Of a stretch of 45,233 nt of DNA, positions 26,659 through 35,775 are shown piece by piece. Every line of letters starts with the position of its first letter. The stretch's first letter is position 1. The notes beneath the pieces are model-generated. The model saw nothing but the letters and a program-made list of their open reading frames with translations. It did not search any database and had not been told where the DNA came from. This stretch comes from CAYGUK01 sp964352985 (GTDB lineage Bacteria > Pseudomonadota > Gammaproteobacteria > JAHCLG01), in contig CAYGUK010000023.1 of the NCBI GenBank assembly GCA_964352985.1, positions 1 to 45,233 of the forward strand. Direction: 5' to 3'. The translations under genes were made by a program, and so were the position numbers.

Positions 26659-29600
26659 TCTGCATCTTCTACCGGTTTAATCTGTTTAAATCTTGCAAAA
26701 AAGGAATATGCCATGGGGACAACAATTAACGAAAAGAACGTACCAAATAATAAGCCACCCACAATCACCCAACCAATTTGATCACGTCCAACTGAACCAG
26801 GCCCACTCGCCAGCGCCAGTGGTAAGGTGCCTAAGACCATGGCTGCAGTTGTCATTAATATCGGACGAAGTCTTGTCGTCGCAGCTTTTTTAACCGCAGT
26901 GAAAATATCATCACCTTCAAGACGTAATTTATTTGCAAATTGCGTAATTAAAATACCGTGTTTTGAAATCATTCCCACTAATGTCACAAAGCCAATTTCA
27001 GTGTATAAATTAATGGTGCCACCTGCTAATAATAAAAAGATAATAGCGCCAACAATCGATAACGGTACCGTTAATAAAATAATAAAAGGATCGATAAAGC
27101 TACCAAATTGCGCGGCTAATACTAAATAGATAAACACTAATGCTAAGAAAAAGATGCTCGCCATATCACCTTGTGAATCTATAAACTCTTGTGCCTTTCC
27201 TGCAAAGGCATAATCCACTTTTGAAGTGACCACTTGCGGTAATATCTTTTGAAAATAATTTACCGCATCACCGATGCTATAACCCGGCTGTAAATTTGCT
27301 GTAAGTGAAGCAGAACGCATGCGATTAAAATGGGGTAAACTAGGTTGTCCAATAATAGGCGTTAAATTCACTAAACTCGCTAATGGAATCATCTCAGGCA
27401 CAGCTGCACCCGATCGCACATAAAGTTTATTGATGCCTTGAAAATTTTCTAAATCTTTTTTCTCCATTTGTACTAAGACTTCATAACTTTTGCCATCGCT
27501 AAACATATCGGTGACATGCGCACCACCTAACATCACGGCAATTGTATTCGCAATATCTTGAATACTCACATGAAGACTGCCAGCCAATTGACGATTAATG
27601 GTTAATTGTAATTGTTGATCATCGTACTTCATACTGGTTTGGATATGCGTTAATCCTTTGTCTTCTTTGGCAAACTTCATTAATTTTTGCATCGGTTCCA
27701 TTAAATCTTCATAGTTACCTGTGGTGATAAGTTGAATCGTGACATCACTACCATCTTCACCATAACTAATCGGATCAGGAATGGAAGGATAAGCCTCAAC
27801 ACCAGGCACATTTGATAATTCCGGTGCTAATATTTTTACGATTTGTTGTGCCGTTAAATTTCTCTCAGACCAGGGTTTTAACACAATATATGAGGTCGCA
27901 GAACCACTGGAAATCATTGAATAATAACTTTCAACGCCAGGGGTTTTAGCATAAATTTTTTCAATTTGTCGCATATATTTATTAGTATAATTAACACTCG
28001 AACCAGTGGGTGAAGTAATTGAGGTAACAATTAATCCGCTATCTTCTTTCGGAATAAATTCTTGCGGCAAACAATTAAATAAAAAATAACCAATCACAGC
28101 TATAATGATTAAACCAATAAATAATTTTAATCTTTCGCGTAAAATAAGAGTTAAGATATTTTGATAACTAGTCGAAACTTTTTCAAAAATTTGATCGACT
28201 TTGGCAACAAGCTTATTGTCATGATCATTGGTGTGAAGAATTTTCGAACACATCATTGGCGACAAAGTTAATGCCACCCAGCCAGATATAATCACTGCTC
28301 CCGCCAAGGTAAATGCAAACTCTTTAAAAATTACAGCCGAATAACCTTCAGCAAAACCAATGGGCGCATAAACAGCTGCAAGGGTAATCGTCATAGCAAT
28401 AACTGCGGTGGAAATTTCTTTTGCTCCTTTTAACGCGGCACGATAAGGTTTTTCGCCTGCTTCGATATGACGATGAATATTTTCTAACATCACAATCGCA
28501 TCATCAACGACTAAGCCTATCGCTAATACCATGGCTAAAAGCGTCATTACGTTAATGGTAAAACCGGCCACATACATTAAACCAAAAACTGAAATTAAAC
28601 ATAATGGAATAGTAATAATAGGAACGGTTGAAGCGCGTAACGATCCCAAAAATAAAAACACTACAAGAACAACTAAAATAACCGCTTCAAAAATCGCCAT
28701 AAACGTTTCATGAATCGAGCCTTGTAGAAAAATAGATAAATCATAATTGATTGATAAAGTCATGCCTGGTGGTAACCGTTTTTGAATGACTTTCACTACC
28801 GCTTTCACCCGATTTGCCACATCGATAGGATTGGCTGTTTTTAAAGGTTTCACCTCAACATCAATTGCTGGCTTACCATTAATCCGCATGGGTGAATCTT
28901 GCAGAGATGTATAACCTAATTCAACATTCGCTACTTCAGATAATTTAACTGGATTTCCTTGTGTATTATATACAATAACATTTCTAAATTCTTCAGGTGT
29001 CGATAATCGGGTATCTGAAATAACAGAAAAATTTCGTTCTGGATCGCGCACAGCACCTGCGGGAAAATCAATATTATTACTAGTTAACGCTGTTTTAATA
29101 TCTGTTGCTGTCACACCACGAGTTGCCATTTTGGCTGCATCTAACCAAATACGCATCGCATAGTCACTTGCACCATAAATATAAACGGCACCCACACCTT
29201 GGATTTGTCGTAATTGCGGCCAAACATAGCGTTGCACATAATCACGAATTTCAGCTTGTGTTTTATTGGGATCATGAAAACCTAAACTCAAAACAGGACC
29301 ATCGTGCCCGCCAATATCTATTGTTGGCGGATCTGAATCTGTCGGTAATTTTTTTCTGACGGCAGAAACTTTATCTCGAACTTCATTTACACCTTGCTCA
29401 AAATCAGCATTTAAACGAAAACGAATATAAATACGTGACCAGGAGTTACTGGATGATGATGTAATAGTTTGGATGCCATCCACTCCCGATAATTCATTCT
29501 CGATGGGGATGGTGACACTATTTTCCATTAAATTCGGATCAGCACCTTTGTAATAAACATCGACTTCCATTGTGGGCTGTTTTAAATCTGGAAAAAAACG

Positions 29601-29702
29601 AATTTCTAATCGGTGATAACCAACAATACCAATCACGACCAACACAAGATTTAACACAATAGCTAAAACAGGTTGTCGGATACAGATATCAGTTAGTTTC
29701 AA
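26655..29702 (-). CDS. RND-family efflux pump, HAE1 type inner-membrane component
   Basis: Proton-driven exporter of 1015 residues, the usual AcrB/MexB-like size, with one N-terminal helix, two large periplasmic loops, and two blocks of membrane helices. The proton-relay pair is Asp400-Asp401 in GLVVDDAIVMLENIHRHIEAG; ENELSGVDGI in the first periplasmic loop and PLALASGPGS near the C-terminus are also typical. It overlaps the adaptor gene upstream (4 bases) and the HAD gene downstream (4 bases), giving a coupled three-gene unit. No outer-membrane TolC gene is in the window, so a shared TolC elsewhere is expected. Substrates cannot be inferred. Confidence 0.96.
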   Translation of the reverse strand: MKLTDICIRQPVLAIVLNLVLVVIGIVGYHRLEIRFFPDLKQPTMEVDVYYKGADPNLMENSVTIPIENELSGVDGIQTITSSSSNSWSRIYIRFRLNADFEQGVNEVRDKVSAVRKKLPTDSDPPTIDIGGHDGPVLSLGFHDPNKTQAEIRDYVQRYVWPQLRQIQGVGAVYIYGASDYAMRIWLDAAKMATRGVTATDIKTALTSNNIDFPAGAVRDPERNFSVISDTRLSTPEEFRNVIVYNTQGNPVKLSEVANVELGYTSLQDSPMRINGKPAIDVEVKPLKTANPIDVANRVKAVVKVIQKRLPPGMTLSINYDLSIFLQGSIHETFMAIFEAVILVVLVVFLFLGSLRASTVPIITIPLCLISVFGLMYVAGFTINVMTLLAMVLAIGLVVDDAIVMLENIHRHIEAGEKPYRAALKGAKEISTAVIAMTITLAAVYAPIGFAEGYSAVIFKEFAFTLAGAVIISGWVALTLSPMMCSKILHTNDHDNKLVAKVDQIFEKVSTSYQNILTLILRERLKLFIGLIIIAVIGYFLFNCLPQEFIPKEDSGLIVTSITSPTGSSVNYTNKYMRQIEKIYAKTPGVESYYSMISSGSATSYIVLKPWSERNLTAQQIVKILAPELSNVPGVEAYPSIPDPISYGEDGSDVTIQLITTGNYEDLMEPMQKLMKFAKEDKGLTHIQTSMKYDDQQLQLTINRQLAGSLHVSIQDIANTIAVMLGGAHVTDMFSDGKSYEVLVQMEKKDLENFQGINKLYVRSGAAVPEMIPLASLVNLTPIIGQPSLPHFNRMRSASLTANLQPGYSIGDAVNYFQKILPQVVTSKVDYAFAGKAQEFIDSQGDMASIFFLALVFIYLVLAAQFGSFIDPFIILLTVPLSIVGAIIFLLLAGGTINLYTEIGFVTLVGMISKHGILITQFANKLRLEGDDIFTAVKKAATTRLRPILMTTAAMVLGTLPLALASGPGSVGRDQIGWVIVGGLLFGTFFSLIVVPMAYSFFARFKQIKPVEDAE

Positions 29703-30778
29703 TTATTTTTACCTCCCGTGGTCGTCACAGGTGGTGAAGTGGGATTGGTGATTTTAACTTTTGAACCATCAGATAGTTTTTGAATGCCCGCAGTGACTAC
29801 GACATCCCCTTCTTTTAATCCAGATAAAATTTGCGCGTAACCTTTTATCCGTGTGCCAATTTTTATTTTAGTACTTAACGCTTTACCATCGACAATTTTA
29901 TAAACAAAATCCCCTTCAATACTCGCTGTAATAGCTTGCTCTGGGACAACTAAACTATTTTTATCAACCCCTATAACCTGGGTAATTTCTGCGAACATAC
30001 CCGGTGATAATGCGCCACCTTTATTATCTAAAGTTGCTTCTACTGTGACGGTGCGGGTATTTTCAGAAATAGCAGGTGAAATAAAAGTGACTTTGGCTTG
30101 AAATACTTTCCCTTGCAATCCATCGAAAGTGACATTCGCTGATTGCCCTATTTTTAATTCTGAAATATAACGCTGAGGAACTTGGTATTGTACTTTTAAC
30201 CGATTATTACTAACCAATTGCACAACGGGTGATCCTTGTTTGATGTAATCACCAACATTGACTTTAATTTCGCCGAGCGTCCCATCAAAAGGAGCAATGA
30301 TTTTTTTCAAATTTAACGCGGCTTCTGCCGTTTTCACATCAGCCATTTTAGCGGCAACATCGGCTTGTGCTTTATTGAGTAATTGATTAGAAACACCACC
30401 TGAATTTTGCACTTCTAAATATCTTGCTAGCGTATATTGCGCTAGTTTTAAGGCGGCTTTCGCTGAAGCTAATGAAGCTACGGCTTTATCTTGATTTAAT
30501 TGAATAATGACATCGCCTTTTTTGACGTCTTGGCCATTATTAAAAAATACTTTTTCAACTTGACCATCTTCAGCAGCACTTAGAGTAGCAATTTCAAAAG
30601 CAGCAAGTGTGCCCACCGCATCAACTTCAATCGGAATATTTTGAGTAGACACTCTGGTCACTTCAACAGATATTGCATCGGAATTATCGGGTTGATGATG
30701 ATCAGCTAAACAACCTTGCACGAAAATAACGAGCATAATCATTGATGCTAAAAACATGACGGTAAACAAGCGACGCAT
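29699..30778 (-). CDS. RND efflux periplasmic adaptor (membrane fusion protein), lipoprotein
   Basis: A 359-residue adaptor linking the RND pump to an outer-membrane channel. The N-terminal hydrophobic segment ends in a lipobox-like VQGC (Cys23), so it is probably lipid-anchored. The lipoyl/barrel-sandwich halves are visible as GQVEKVFFNNGQDVKKGDVI-like sequence at about 70-90 and APFDGTLGEIKVNVGDYIKQG at about 165-185, around a helical hairpin with an alanine-rich stretch. Beta-barrel and membrane-proximal domains follow, and the tail is hydrophilic. First gene of the adaptor-pump-HAD operon. The region 30779-30963 upstream holds its leader; no confident promoter could be read there. Confidence 0.94.
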   Translation of the reverse strand: MRRLFTVMFLASMIMLVIFVQGCLADHHQPDNSDAISVEVTRVSTQNIPIEVDAVGTLAAFEIATLSAAEDGQVEKVFFNNGQDVKKGDVIIQLNQDKAVASLASAKAALKLAQYTLARYLEVQNSGGVSNQLLNKAQADVAAKMADVKTAEAALNLKKIIAPFDGTLGEIKVNVGDYIKQGSPVVQLVSNNRLKVQYQVPQRYISELKIGQSANVTFDGLQGKVFQAKVTFISPAISENTRTVTVEATLDNKGGALSPGMFAEITQVIGVDKNSLVVPEQAITASIEGDFVYKIVDGKALSTKIKIGTRIKGYAQILSGLKEGDVVVTAGIQKLSDGSKVKITNPTSPPVTTTGGKNN

Positions 30779-30963
30779 TAAATGCTAATCCTCATTTTTA
30801 CATTAAATTGTAATAAGCACATAGTATATTTCAGTTCTCAAATAAAATCCGCTATGAAATTAATAATTTAATGAGAAAATTGTAAACCATTTGATACAAA
30901 TCTTCCTCCACACTCAAGTTTGGGAAATATATCGCTAAATTTTATAACATATCCTTCATTAAC

Positions 30964-30993
30964 TTGAAAATACACCGGCAGTTTGACTATAAT
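30964..30993 (+). promoter_or_regulatory. Sigma70 promoter of the fatty acid hydroxylase gene
   Basis: TTGAAA (30964-30969) and a consensus TATAAT (30988-30993) are 18 bases apart. Transcription would start near 31000, leaving about 25 bases of leader with a gggg-ag ribosome-binding site before the ATG at 31024. This shows the TTG at 30964 is a promoter element rather than a start codon. Confidence 0.7.
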
Positions 30994-31023
30994 CTTCAGC
31001 ATTGGTATGCATGGGGAGTTACC

Positions 31024-31662
31024 ATGAAAACAATGATTAAAACCTATTTTTCACATCCAACGATTATTTTTTTATGGTTATTTTTCTTATTTATTTTAAC
31101 CATCAATATAAAGACGGGCTTATTACAACATCATTATTTATGGCTTATATTACCCATTGTTCTCGCCCCTTTTTATGAATGGCTTGCCCATAAATATTTA
31201 CTTCATGCTGCACTTCCTGAAAAAGAAGGTTGGTATAAACGGTTTATGTTGAGATTACATCATGATCATCATCGTGATCCTAAAAATGTAAAACTATTAT
31301 TTGCACCAGTCTCAGCCATTATTGTTTTATTTATCAAATTATATTTTTTCTATTCGTTATTAACCTGGAGTTTTGCTACAGCACTCGTACCATTTCTGGG
31401 TAGTGTTTTATATTACCTATATTACGAGTGGGTTCACCTCGGTCACCATGTTGTTGAATTCCAACATTTCACCTCATACGGAAAAAAAATGAAAAGCGCT
31501 CACATGCGTCATCATTACATCAATGAAAATTATTGGTGGGGAATTACCAATCATTGGGGAGATATTTTCTTTGGCACGTATAAAGAACGCAACGAAGTTG
31601 AAAAAAGTCCCTTTGTTAAAAACATTGGAAAATTAGATGAAGTCGATTTTCCAATAAAATAA
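31024..31662 (+). CDS. Fatty acid hydroxylase / sterol desaturase superfamily membrane protein
   Basis: A 212-residue di-iron membrane enzyme. The histidine clusters of the superfamily are in order: HKYLLH (His56, His61), HHDHH (79-83), HLGHH (138-142), HMRHH (160-164) and NHWGD (His177). They are set between about four hydrophobic helices. Such enzymes hydroxylate or desaturate acyl chains, sterols or carotenoids; bacterial members often modify membrane lipids. The start at 31024 follows ggggag and the promoter at 30964-30993. The gene is monocistronic and converges with the next gene after 10 bases. The substrate is not determined, and a lipid acyl chain is most likely. Confidence 0.92.
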   Translation: MKTMIKTYFSHPTIIFLWLFFLFILTINIKTGLLQHHYLWLILPIVLAPFYEWLAHKYLLHAALPEKEGWYKRFMLRLHHDHHRDPKNVKLLFAPVSAIIVLFIKLYFFYSLLTWSFATALVPFLGSVLYYLYYEWVHLGHHVVEFQHFTSYGKKMKSAHMRHHYINENYWWGITNHWGDIFFGTYKERNEVEKSPFVKNIGKLDEVDFPIK

Positions 31663-31672
31663 TTTTAATTTA

Positions 31673-32065
31673 TTATTTTTTACAAATATTGGCACATGTC
31701 GACCCCTGTCCAGCAAGAATTTGAGGACCCTGTAAAGTTACTTTTCCATCGGCAGGAATAAGATTTAAATGTTCTGTCAGTGATCGCGTGCTGCCATCAG
31801 AACATTGACAATAAACCTTCCCAGTTTGTCTATCAACGCATAATGAGACGCCATCATCATGATTGATCATGCAACTAATATGAGTTGCTTCAGCTAACAT
31901 GTATGTCGAAATAACACCCGAACAAACTGAAAATAAAATCAATTTAGCCGCAGTTTTTGAAGGTTTTTGATAAAACAATGCCATTGATTGACCAAATATT
32001 TGCACTGAGCTTTTTAATAAGTAAAAAGGTGTTGCCACAGATTCAAAAAGTGAATTTCCATGCAT
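31673..32065 (-). CDS. Small cysteine-rich membrane-anchored or exported protein of unknown function
   Basis: A 130-residue protein with a hydrophilic N-terminal stretch of about 38 residues, one hydrophobic segment (KLILFSVCSGVISTYMLAEA), and a C-terminal domain of about 70 residues with six cysteines (HISCMINHDD, SLCVDRQTGKVYCQCSDG, STCANICKK). The domain is short, glycine-containing and probably disulfide-bonded outside the cytoplasm. An agga ribosome-binding site lies 9-10 bases before the ATG. I recognise no family. The layout (long lead, one hydrophobic segment, Cys-rich tail) parallels the gene at 25163-25900. The 147-base spacer upstream (32066-32212) contains nothing clear. Confidence 0.75.
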   Translation of the reverse strand: MHGNSLFESVATPFYLLKSSVQIFGQSMALFYQKPSKTAAKLILFSVCSGVISTYMLAEATHISCMINHDDGVSLCVDRQTGKVYCQCSDGSTRSLTEHLNLIPADGKVTLQGPQILAGQGSTCANICKK

Positions 32066-32212
32066 AGATAATATTCCTACAAGTTATTTTTAATAGATAA
32101 CATTACCATTAACAAAAAAATACAACCATTCGTATAAATCTATAAAAAAAAACATCCGGCTTTATCTAAAAATATATCATCCACATTTAAAATTATTTTT
32201 ATTAATTCTATT

Positions 32213-32677
32213 TTAAAAATTTAAAGTTAGCACTAAGTTATCTAGATATTTGCCGACAGATACATCTTGGGATGGCGGAATAGAACCATAATATTTTTCT
32301 GATGCTCGACCGAAACCATCATTTTTAATTTTAAGCGATCCCGTGATCGGTGAACCACAATTCTTGCCTCCCCAGACAATCGACAAATTAGATTTACTAT
32401 ATACATTATATTTAAGTGTATCTTTCACTTGCACATTTCTCATTGAGCGTACCATACAATTTCCTGAAAACCCTGCACTTAATGTAATTGAATAATTTAT
32501 TTGTTGTCCTCTCCGTCCACCGGTGCACCTCACGACTAAAGAGCCTTTAACCATATCAGCTTTACTCGAAAAAGGATCATAAGCCCAGAAGTTCATACTT
32601 TGATAGGATAATCCACAATTAATAGCGTAACCGTTTACTGTCAAAATAAAAAATAAAAAAATCATTTTTCTAATCAC
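32213..32677 (-). CDS. Spore coat U (SCPU)-domain pilus protein, likely tip or minor pilin
   Basis: A 154-residue secreted protein. The signal peptide (MIRKMIFLFFILTVNGYA) is followed by one SCPU-type domain with typical features: INCGLSYQS at the start, VVRCTGG in the middle, GSPITGSLKIK, and a terminal beta strand DNLVLTLNF that serves as chaperone/usher interaction edge. Four cysteines probably form two disulfides. Its start overlaps the usher stop by 8 bases, so it is the last gene of the pilus operon. In classical Csu operons the last gene encodes a two-domain tip adhesin (CsuE); here it has only one domain. Confidence 0.85.
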   Translation of the reverse strand: MIRKMIFLFFILTVNGYAINCGLSYQSMNFWAYDPFSSKADMVKGSLVVRCTGGRRGQQINYSITLSAGFSGNCMVRSMRNVQVKDTLKYNVYSKSNLSIVWGGKNCGSPITGSLKIKNDGFGRASEKYYGSIPPSQDVSVGKYLDNLVLTLNF

Positions 32678-35036
32678 AATAATGTTTTCCTAAATCCGGT
32701 AATATCGGTGTTGTACCTGGGTAATGAATGATTAATTCGCATTGATGTTGAAGCCATTTAATTTGTAATTTATTTGTTTGATTTAAGCCTGTTAAATAAA
32801 CTTCACCATTATAACCAACAGGAAATAGTTTTTGTTGCCCCACAATCGTTACTTTTGCATCTGTTGGAATAGGTTGATTATGTTTGGTGACAATAGTAAT
32901 AATTGCCGCACGTGCGGGCTTCACGTCAAATTTAACTAAAACACCACTTCGATAATACGGCACAATATTAGTTCTAAGTGTTGATACTGCCGCATCTAAC
33001 GGTAAATTCTCAACATTTAATTGAATTCTATTATCTTCATAGGCAATTAAATTTGGCACTAACGCATCACCATAGCTATCAGTATGAGTCACAATTTGAT
33101 TATTTTCGAGCACGCCGACGCCACGATAACCAGGAACTTGAATGACTGCAAAACTATCATTTATTTGTCGACTAAAATAAGCATGCCCACCTAAATAAAT
33201 CACCGATCCAGCCGCATCAATTTGGTAACTGGTTTGACTATTTTCTTTATCAATTTCTGCATTCAAAGTGCCATCATCATGTTGCCAAGCAAAGTTGCCT
33301 TGCACTTCATGATTATTTCCGGCATTGGCATAAACACTATATCCGATACCATTTCCTTCAGGTAAATATTTAGAAAATTCTACGGTGCCACCACTACCTT
33401 TATGTCGAGCGGTCATGCCGACTGCCACACTTTTATCGTTGGCAAATGACAGGGTTATATTAGCAAAAATAGCTTTTGAATCTTGTCCACCAATATTTGT
33501 GATCCCTGTAATACTTAAAAATATATTCGATCCTAAATTAGTATCATAATTCATACTGAATAAATGGGCATTTGGACTATCGCGATTAACCGCATTGGTA
33601 AACGTTGCGCCAAGCGTGCCTATTTTTTGGGGTAATGTGTAACCGATAAAAAATTCATTTTGCATCACGGGCGCAAATTCATTTTGGCCTAATCCAACTT
33701 GCATAAATTTTTTCGTTGTAAACTCATTATTCACACCATAACTAAATTGTTGTTGTTGATGGTTAAAGCGAAATAATAATAATGAACCAAAGCCACGGTG
33801 AATAGCGTGGCTACCAGCTAACGCAATGGTAAAAAAACCAAGTTTGGGGATAACAAATAATCCCCCCCCGCCAATTGCTTGTTGTTGTCTTAATAATTCA
33901 GTATGAAATTGTGCTGTAAAATTATTCGTAATACCTTTCGTATCCGTGGCATTTAAGATAAATCGACCATATTGATTTGACCGAATACCAAAATCTTCAC
34001 GAATAAATCCCGCGGCAATAGAATAATCGTTTAAACCTTTTTTTAATAATGAACTAGACATGTAGTAAGGGATTTCAACCGTGCGTTGACGGCCTAAAAT
34101 ATCGGTGGTGACAAGACTAATATCACCTTGTCCATTTACTGTGGGAATTGCTTCAATATCAAAGGGTCCGACCGGCACTGCTTGACTTGCCACTAATGCG
34201 TTATTTACATAAACATTTAATGTCGAAGGAACCACCGCTTCGCCCGCTGCTCGCGGTAAAGGAAACGTATTAAAATTCGGTTGCGTTGCAAAATCTGTTG
34301 CCCATTGAATACCGGCAAATCCAACCGAGTTTCCCCAAACACCGGGGTTTGTTAAATTATCACCTAACCGTAAACTTTTCATTTTATCAGGAAAATCAAT
34401 TTCCCAAGTTGTTGCTAATCGAGTTGAGGTAAAATGATTATTATTTTGTGTTACTAGATCATTAAATTGCCCTGTCCCCAATTGATTAAAATAATTGACA
34501 TTAAATAAGCCATTTAATGATTTTTCATTTAAGACTTTATTTCCTAAAAAATCATAGTTTAAAAATATCCCTTGGTTACTTCTTTTTGGTTGATGCAATA
34601 TTCCTTGATCAATATTGAGATTTGATTGATCAAACATACTTGCAGGCGCTTTTATATCAATAGCTAAGTTTGCTGAATTAAGATTGTAAAATAAATGCGG
34701 AATATCACTAAGAGCAAGATAAGATTCACCATTATATTTCACAATATGTTGAGGCGTAAATTTTAAACGCCATGATTTTAAATCACTGATTTTTGCTAAA
34801 ATACCCGCTGACTTGTTTTGTAAAAATGTTTTAATGCCAGGGATTTTTTGTTGATTGATTGTTACCACTAAAAATGTTGGTTGATATAAGTCACTCGCTT
34901 TTGCAATTGTGGTAAACAGTATTAATATCATTAAAAGACCATGCAAGAAATTACGATGGTTTCGTTTAGAATAACTAAAGCTTCCCCCGATCAATAATTG
35001 AAAAAAAAGTTGTGAGTAATTCTTAATTCGTTTCAT
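32670..35036 (-). CDS. Outer-membrane fimbrial usher, Csu/archaic type
   Basis: A 788-residue usher that secretes and polymerises pilin subunits at the outer membrane. The signal sequence has an unusually long N-region; the hydrophobic core (LLMILILFTTIAKA) sits at about residues 33-47. An N-terminal domain, a beta-barrel with the plug region (VPSTLNVYVNNALVASQAVP, GPFDIEAIPTVNGQGDI) and C-terminal domains (VGQQKLFPVGYNGEVYLTGL) follow in standard order. It starts one base after the chaperone stop (TAA-A-ATG), so translation is coupled. Length is close to the CsuD group. No anomaly beyond the extended N-region. Confidence 0.94.
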   Translation of the reverse strand: MKRIKNYSQLFFQLLIGGSFSYSKRNHRNFLHGLLMILILFTTIAKASDLYQPTFLVVTINQQKIPGIKTFLQNKSAGILAKISDLKSWRLKFTPQHIVKYNGESYLALSDIPHLFYNLNSANLAIDIKAPASMFDQSNLNIDQGILHQPKRSNQGIFLNYDFLGNKVLNEKSLNGLFNVNYFNQLGTGQFNDLVTQNNNHFTSTRLATTWEIDFPDKMKSLRLGDNLTNPGVWGNSVGFAGIQWATDFATQPNFNTFPLPRAAGEAVVPSTLNVYVNNALVASQAVPVGPFDIEAIPTVNGQGDISLVTTDILGRQRTVEIPYYMSSSLLKKGLNDYSIAAGFIREDFGIRSNQYGRFILNATDTKGITNNFTAQFHTELLRQQQAIGGGGLFVIPKLGFFTIALAGSHAIHRGFGSLLLFRFNHQQQQFSYGVNNEFTTKKFMQVGLGQNEFAPVMQNEFFIGYTLPQKIGTLGATFTNAVNRDSPNAHLFSMNYDTNLGSNIFLSITGITNIGGQDSKAIFANITLSFANDKSVAVGMTARHKGSGGTVEFSKYLPEGNGIGYSVYANAGNNHEVQGNFAWQHDDGTLNAEIDKENSQTSYQIDAAGSVIYLGGHAYFSRQINDSFAVIQVPGYRGVGVLENNQIVTHTDSYGDALVPNLIAYEDNRIQLNVENLPLDAAVSTLRTNIVPYYRSGVLVKFDVKPARAAIITIVTKHNQPIPTDAKVTIVGQQKLFPVGYNGEVYLTGLNQTNKLQIKWLQHQCELIIHYPGTTPILPDLGKHYCD

Positions 35037-35037
35037 T

Positions 35038-35772
35038 TTATAATTTAATGTGCGTCGTCAGTTCATTCTCTGAAGTTTTGGCGATTATTGTCACACTACC
35101 GTGATTCGATATGTTTAACTGTTTTCGATCAATGTGCCAAACATAAGTAGAACTTGGTAAAATATATTCTGCCATGCTTTTCTCAAAAAGAGTTTTTCCA
35201 TTTTGACTTAGGATCAGCTCTCCGATTTGCACATGTTGATTGCCAATATTTTTTGCCTTAATCAACCATTCACTATTTTTATTTTTTTTAATTGACCAAT
35301 CTAATTTAACTTGTGTTTTTATTGGTGGCTCAATAAATACAGGCAATCCTAAACGTAGGGCAACACGTAATGCGAGTATTTTTGAGTGCGCTGGGGGTAA
35401 CACTTCTTTAAGATATAACCGATATGGTATTTCACTAGTATTTGACACAGGTGTTCTTAAAGCAATGCGTAATAATTGTGAACCATGAGCAGGAATAGTC
35501 ACTAACGGCGGAACAATTAATAATTCTTTTATGGGTGTATAAATATCTTCATCATGGATTTGATGCCAAGTATTTAATGTGGCATCCACCACCGTCGGTG
35601 TATCCGAATCATTTGTTAAGGTTAAAGTGGCAATCGGCATTTTGTTATTTAAATAAATTTTAATCGGTGAAACCGTAAACGATCGCGCAAATATTAAATG
35701 TGTCACCATTAAAAATAAAAGCCCGGCAAAAAGCCGGGATAGGAATTGAGGTACTAATTTATATTTTTTCAC
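35038..35772 (-). CDS. Periplasmic pilus chaperone, Csu/archaic type
   Basis: A 244-residue PapD-like chaperone with two immunoglobulin-type domains. A signal peptide of about 29 residues precedes SFTVSPIKIYL, the first strand. The G1/subunit-binding region PYRLYLKEVLPP supplies the conserved basic residues. It folds and caps pilin subunits in the periplasm for the usher. It starts 3 bases after the pilin stop and abuts the usher. Its signal-peptide codons contain a terminator-like hairpin (35711-35738), which may lower expression of chaperone and usher relative to pilin. Confidence 0.92.
   Translation of the reverse strand: MKKYKLVPQFLSRLFAGLLFLMVTHLIFARSFTVSPIKIYLNNKMPIATLTLTNDSDTPTVVDATLNTWHQIHDEDIYTPIKELLIVPPLVTIPAHGSQLLRIALRTPVSNTSEIPYRLYLKEVLPPAHSKILALRVALRLGLPVFIEPPIKTQVKLDWSIKKNKNSEWLIKAKNIGNQHVQIGELILSQNGKTLFEKSMAEYILPSSTYVWHIDRKQLNISNHGSVTIIAKTSENELTTHIKL
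35711..35738 (-). terminator. Terminator-like hairpin inside the chaperone signal-peptide codons
   Basis: On the minus strand cccggc, the loop ttttt, and gccggg form a perfect GC-only 6-base-pair stem followed by cttttattttt. It lies 34-61 bases into the chaperone coding region, directly after the major pilin gene, and encodes part of SRLFAGLLFL. In AT-rich DNA a GC-only stem with a T-run is unlikely by chance. Partial termination here would yield excess pilin mRNA. Confidence 0.6.
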
Positions 35773-35775
35773 TTG

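Noticed and set aside
30964..31023. N-terminal extension of the fatty acid hydroxylase from a TTG at 30964
   Set aside because: That TTG is the -35 box of a TTGAAA-N18-TATAAT promoter; the ATG at 31024 has a good ribosome-binding site.
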